DNA of 55,550 nucleotides. Source: Candidatus Methanoperedens nitratireducens (GTDB lineage: Archaea > Halobacteriota > Methanosarcinia > Methanosarcinales > Methanoperedenaceae). A model generated the notes under the pieces. The model did not search any database. It worked only from the letters and a program-made list of their open reading frames with translations, and was not told the origin of the DNA. Of the stretch, positions 52,577 to 55,550 are shown one piece after another. Each line of letters begins with the position of its first letter. Within the stretch, counting starts at the first letter, position 1. The position numbers were made by a program, and so were the translations under genes. The stretch lies in assembly GCF_000685155.1 (NCBI RefSeq), contig NZ_JMIY01000008.1, positions 1-55,550 on the forward strand, written 5' to 3'.

Positions 52577-52933
52577 ATGACTTCAGAATTACCCCCACAA
52601 ATCAAAAACCAGCTTGCGCAGTTGCAGCAAATTCAACAGCAGGCGCAGGCGATCGCAGTTCAGAAAAACCAGGTTGAAATAACCTTAAAAGAGACTGAAC
52701 TTGCCCTTGAAGAGCTTGACAAACTAACTCCTGATGCCGTAATCTACAGAGCAGTAGGAGATTTACTGATCAAAACTGAACGCGATAAGACAAAAGAATC
52801 TCTTAAGGAAAAGAAAGACACACTTGATCTAAGACTACAGACCCTCGCACGCCAGGAAGAACGCGCTCAGAAGCGGTTTCAGCAGTTACAGGAGCAACTC
52901 AGACAGGCTATCGGTACTCCAGCCGCACAGTGA
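52577..52933 (+). CDS. pfdB: Prefoldin subunit beta
   Basis: 118 residues from ATG 52577 (an earlier in-frame GTG at 52538 is less likely). Two long coiled-coil helices joined by a hairpin (VEITLKETELALEELDKL, ERDKTKESLKEKKDTLDLRL). With the alpha subunit it forms the hexameric holdase that feeds unfolded chains to the thermosome. Confidence 0.92.
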   Translation: MTSELPPQIKNQLAQLQQIQQQAQAIAVQKNQVEITLKETELALEELDKLTPDAVIYRAVGDLLIKTERDKTKESLKEKKDTLDLRLQTLARQEERAQKRFQQLQEQLRQAIGTPAAQ

Positions 52934-53898
52934 TTATGGAGATAGATGAGTCAGAGTTCTATAATCAACTGCTGGATTATCACAATATCCTCTACTTATG
53001 TCACAGAAACGCGGACCCTGATGCCCTAGGGAGTGCATTTGCGCTAAAAGAAGCAATTGGAGGCACTATAGGCATCATAGGCGGATGTGATAGGGTAGCA
53101 TCTCAGATCGCAAAACAGCTTGACATTAAATTTGTCACAGATCCAGTAGATAACTATGACCTGGTGGTAGTTATCGATACCTCTACGCTTACCCAGCTTG
53201 ATGGATTTCCGCTAAAAAAATACGCGGTCATCGATCACCATACCACTACATCATTGAATGAAAACGCGGTGTTTTTTCTTCATCGAAATAAGAGATCAAC
53301 TGCTGAGATCGTCCTTGAGGTTTTAAACACGATGGGCGCTCCGATAATGAGGCGTGTCGCATTTGCCCTTATTGCCGGTATTATCACGGATACAGGTAAT
53401 TTTAAGCATGCGTCGGCAGATTCTTTTAAGGCTGTAGCCGAGCTTATAGAATTAAGCGGTATCGAGTACAGCGAAGTGATGGATGCTATATCTTCTGTTC
53501 CGCAGGATGTCTCTATGCGGATCGCTTTTTTAAAGGCTGCCCAGCGGGCTTTAATTGAACGAGTGGGCGAATGGATCGTTGTTACATCCCAGGTGAGTTC
53601 TTTCTCAGGCTCTGCTGCCTCCAATTTAATCTCAATAGGGGCAGATGTGGCTTTTGTAGCTTCAAAGGATGATGGGATGGTCAAGGTGAGCGCTCGCGCT
53701 AGAAAATGCGCTATTAACGCAGGTGTGAACCTTGCAAGATTGATGGAAGAGATAAGTGTAAAATTCAATGGCACTGGCGGGGGACATGAGGGTGCGGCAG
53801 GTATGGATGTGTATGGAGAGGCTGAGGTCATACTTGCATGCTGCACTGAATATACCAGGAAATCCCTTCTGAATAAGCATAGCCAGGTATTGAATTAG
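52930..53898 (+). CDS. DHH family phosphoesterase
   Basis: 322 residues beginning at GTG 52930 overlapping the prefoldin stop. CHRNADPDALGSAFALK, VIDTST, AVIDHHTTT and GTGGGHEGAAGM are the DHH/DHHA1 motifs. It probably hydrolyses short RNA or DNA oligomers or cyclic dinucleotides. Part of the archaeal pcc1-pfdB-DHH cluster. Convergent and 4 nt overlap with leuA. Confidence 0.9.
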   Translation: MIMEIDESEFYNQLLDYHNILYLCHRNADPDALGSAFALKEAIGGTIGIIGGCDRVASQIAKQLDIKFVTDPVDNYDLVVVIDTSTLTQLDGFPLKKYAVIDHHTTTSLNENAVFFLHRNKRSTAEIVLEVLNTMGAPIMRRVAFALIAGIITDTGNFKHASADSFKAVAELIELSGIEYSEVMDAISSVPQDVSMRIAFLKAAQRALIERVGEWIVVTSQVSSFSGSAASNLISIGADVAFVASKDDGMVKVSARARKCAINAGVNLARLMEEISVKFNGTGGGHEGAAGMDVYGEAEVILACCTEYTRKSLLNKHSQVLN

Positions 53899-55433
53899 AA
53901 TCTATCCTGTGCGCTTATAAGCTGATTTATTGCAGCCACGAGCGCTTCTACCGATGCCAGAACTATATCCTCGTTTGTGGAACGTGCAGATACCACTCTG
54001 CCTTTTTCATCCTCTACTCCGATAATCACTTCTGCAAGTGCGTCTGATCCACCTGAGATTGCCTCGATTCTAAAATCGCGCAGTTTAACCTTATAGTCCC
54101 CGAGTATGCCTGTTACTGCTTTAAGGGCTGCATCCACAGGTCCCACTCCAGTATTTGCACCCAGAAGCTCCCTGCCCTTAACTGTGGCTTTTACAGTTGC
54201 AGTAGGGGTTATGATATTGCCTGTCATAACAGATACTTCTTTTAGTATGATAGCCTGCTCGCCTTTTGATGTTGCACCTATAATTGATTCTGCAATGGCA
54301 TAGAGGTCGGCATCTGTAACGCGTTTACCTTTATCGCCTATATCTTTTACCCGCCTGAGTACATCATTTAGCTGTGCATCCGTGGGGTGCAGCCCTGCAC
54401 ATTCAAGAGATTGTTTTACGGCATGTTTGCCTGCATGTTTACCAAGTACGATGCGCCTTCTATGACCCACCATCTCAGGGGTCATAACCCCGGGCTCAAA
54501 GGTATCGGATCTCACAAGTACCCCGTGTGTATGTATGCCTGATTCATGGGCAAAAGCATTCTCGCCTACGATAGGCATTGTTGGAGGCATACGTACCCCG
54601 GTCAATTTCTCAACCATATGTGATGTTTCAACAATGTACTGGGTCTTTATATTGGTTTTTGCACCATACAGTGAATGAAGCCCCATAACCGTCCCTGCAA
54701 GATCTGCATTCCCTGCCCGCTCACCAAGACTGTTTATTGTGACCTGTACCTGGCTTGCTCCTGCTTCCACAGCAGCAAGACTGTTTGCCACTGCAAGCCC
54801 AAAATCGTTATGGCAGTGCACATCAATAGGTATTTTGATATTCGCTGCAATCTCGCTGATCAACTTATACGTGGCAGAAGGCACGCTTACGCCCACTGTA
54901 TCAGGCACGTTTATTATATCACAGTGCGCCTCTTCTACGCCTTTATAGATGCTGATCAGATAATCGATATCGGTCCGTGTTGCGTCCATGGCAGAGAACA
55001 TGCACTTTGCGCCGTGGTCTTTTATATACTCGACAGCATCCACGGCCATCTTATAGACTTCATCCCTGCTCTTCTTGATGGTAGATATACGCTGTACATC
55101 TGATGTTGAGACAAAGGTGTGTACCATATCCACACCGCAGTCAAGACATGAATCTATATCCGACCTGATGACCCTTGACAGTCCGCATATCTGTAAATTA
55201 AGACCTGCATCGGTTATTTTTTTAACTGAGCACCTCTCCCCCTCAGAGGACATGGGAAAACCGGCCTCGATGATATCCACACCCAGTTTATCGAGCTGCT
55301 GCGCGACGAGAAGCTTATCATCCTGTGTGAGCGATACCCCTGGCGTCTGTTCTCCATCCCTGAGAGTGGTATCAAAAATACTTATTCTTTTATCCCTTAG
55401 CGATTCAATGATGTAAAAGGCAATCCCTCGCAT
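53895..55433 (-). CDS. leuA: 2-isopropylmalate synthase
   Basis: 512 residues. Condenses acetyl-CoA with 2-oxoisovalerate at the head of the leucine pathway. FDTTLRDGEQTPGVSLT, IDVHCHNDFGLAVAN (the metal-binding HxH) and the C-terminal LeuA regulatory domain (IEAISGGSDALAEV) are all present. Citramalate and homocitrate synthases are close relatives, so substrate is a family inference. Two candidate isomerase large subunits, for the next step, are in this window. Confidence 0.9.
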   Translation of the reverse strand: MRGIAFYIIESLRDKRISIFDTTLRDGEQTPGVSLTQDDKLLVAQQLDKLGVDIIEAGFPMSSEGERCSVKKITDAGLNLQICGLSRVIRSDIDSCLDCGVDMVHTFVSTSDVQRISTIKKSRDEVYKMAVDAVEYIKDHGAKCMFSAMDATRTDIDYLISIYKGVEEAHCDIINVPDTVGVSVPSATYKLISEIAANIKIPIDVHCHNDFGLAVANSLAAVEAGASQVQVTINSLGERAGNADLAGTVMGLHSLYGAKTNIKTQYIVETSHMVEKLTGVRMPPTMPIVGENAFAHESGIHTHGVLVRSDTFEPGVMTPEMVGHRRRIVLGKHAGKHAVKQSLECAGLHPTDAQLNDVLRRVKDIGDKGKRVTDADLYAIAESIIGATSKGEQAIILKEVSVMTGNIITPTATVKATVKGRELLGANTGVGPVDAALKAVTGILGDYKVKLRDFRIEAISGGSDALAEVIIGVEDEKGRVVSARSTNEDIVLASVEALVAAINQLISAQDRF

Positions 55434-55550
55434 TTGTCATAATCCAATATGAATAGCGTTTTATTGTATAAAGTTTATTGTTGGAAGATCAGTACTTCCG
55501 ATCGGTCGTAGTTCCGAATAGTATCCTGAATCATATTTGTGCTAAGCGAT

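Noticed and set aside
53280-53846. 188-codon minus-strand frame inside the DHH gene
   Set aside because: Shadow of the DHH coding frame, no ribosome-binding site and no family similarity.
1-55550. tRNA or rRNA genes
   Set aside because: No TPsiC-arm pattern with matching acceptor stem or rRNA-like segment was recognised when reading; a covariance search was not possible here.

Overview
The window is a piece of a euryarchaeal chromosome. The organism is best explained as a Methanosarcinales-type archaeon, most likely a Methanoperedenaceae (ANME-2d) member or close relative. The evidence is archaeal information genes (RPA with its partner protein, TiaS, the Pcc1/prefoldin/DHH cluster, an archaeal type IV pilin), archaeosortase-type C-terminal anchors (PGF-CTERM, PEF-CTERM), form III RuBisCO, two LeuC/HacA-type dehydratases, and a respiratory nitrogen-oxide region with a pentaheme nitrite reductase (nrfHA) and an octaheme HAO-like cytochrome. 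The species assignment is inference.

Layout. 0-4.1 kb: end of a secreted protein, then nicotinate phosphoribosyltransferase, a LeuC/HacA-type dehydratase and an M29-type peptidase. 4.1-12.4 kb is accessory and repeat-rich: a subtilisin, a tiny zinc ribbon and its decayed copies, broken VOC genes, a DUF433/DUF5615 toxin-antitoxin pair bracketed by direct repeats, a pilin, a ferredoxin gene divergent from a Cys-rich Lrp regulator, an orphan HicB and an IS200-type transposase. 12.4-21.8 kb is core metabolism: purN-glyA-folD, a regulator coupled to form III RuBisCO, tiaS, nadE, and RPA with its partner. 21.8-23.4 kb: a 159-bp repeat identical to one at 4.1 kb, a truncated TIR-like gene and an MNT/HEPN pair. 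23.5-29.8 kb: NDH-2, a membrane Fe-S protein with a His/Met-rich head, TatA and a carboxymuconolactone-decarboxylase-like protein.

29.8-38 kb is the respiratory core. It holds the HAO-like octaheme cytochrome, an HPP transporter, an oxidase-subunit-I-like membrane protein, a DUF1858 protein, a three-frame beta-propeller pseudogene, a small integrase island, nrfHA and two surface CHRD proteins. The two cytochrome loci carry 17 heme-binding motifs between them. ccmABC at 45.3-47.5 kb supplies part of the cytochrome c maturation machinery. 38-55.5 kb is otherwise HIT, rubrerythrin, a seven-repeat surface protein with its own signal peptidase, enolase, aroA, a NosD-like protein, a CNNM protein, pcc1-pfdB-DHH and 2-isopropylmalate synthase.

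The points most worth a second look are: the HAO/HPP/oxidase-like/DUF1858/nrfHA neighbourhood; two genes whose best Shine-Dalgarno-spaced start is AUC or AUA rather than AUG, GUG or UUG; the 159-bp structured repeat with identical copies; the toxin-antitoxin cassette between direct repeats; and a small recombinase island whose integrase has altered catalytic residues. No tRNA, rRNA or CRISPR array was seen.
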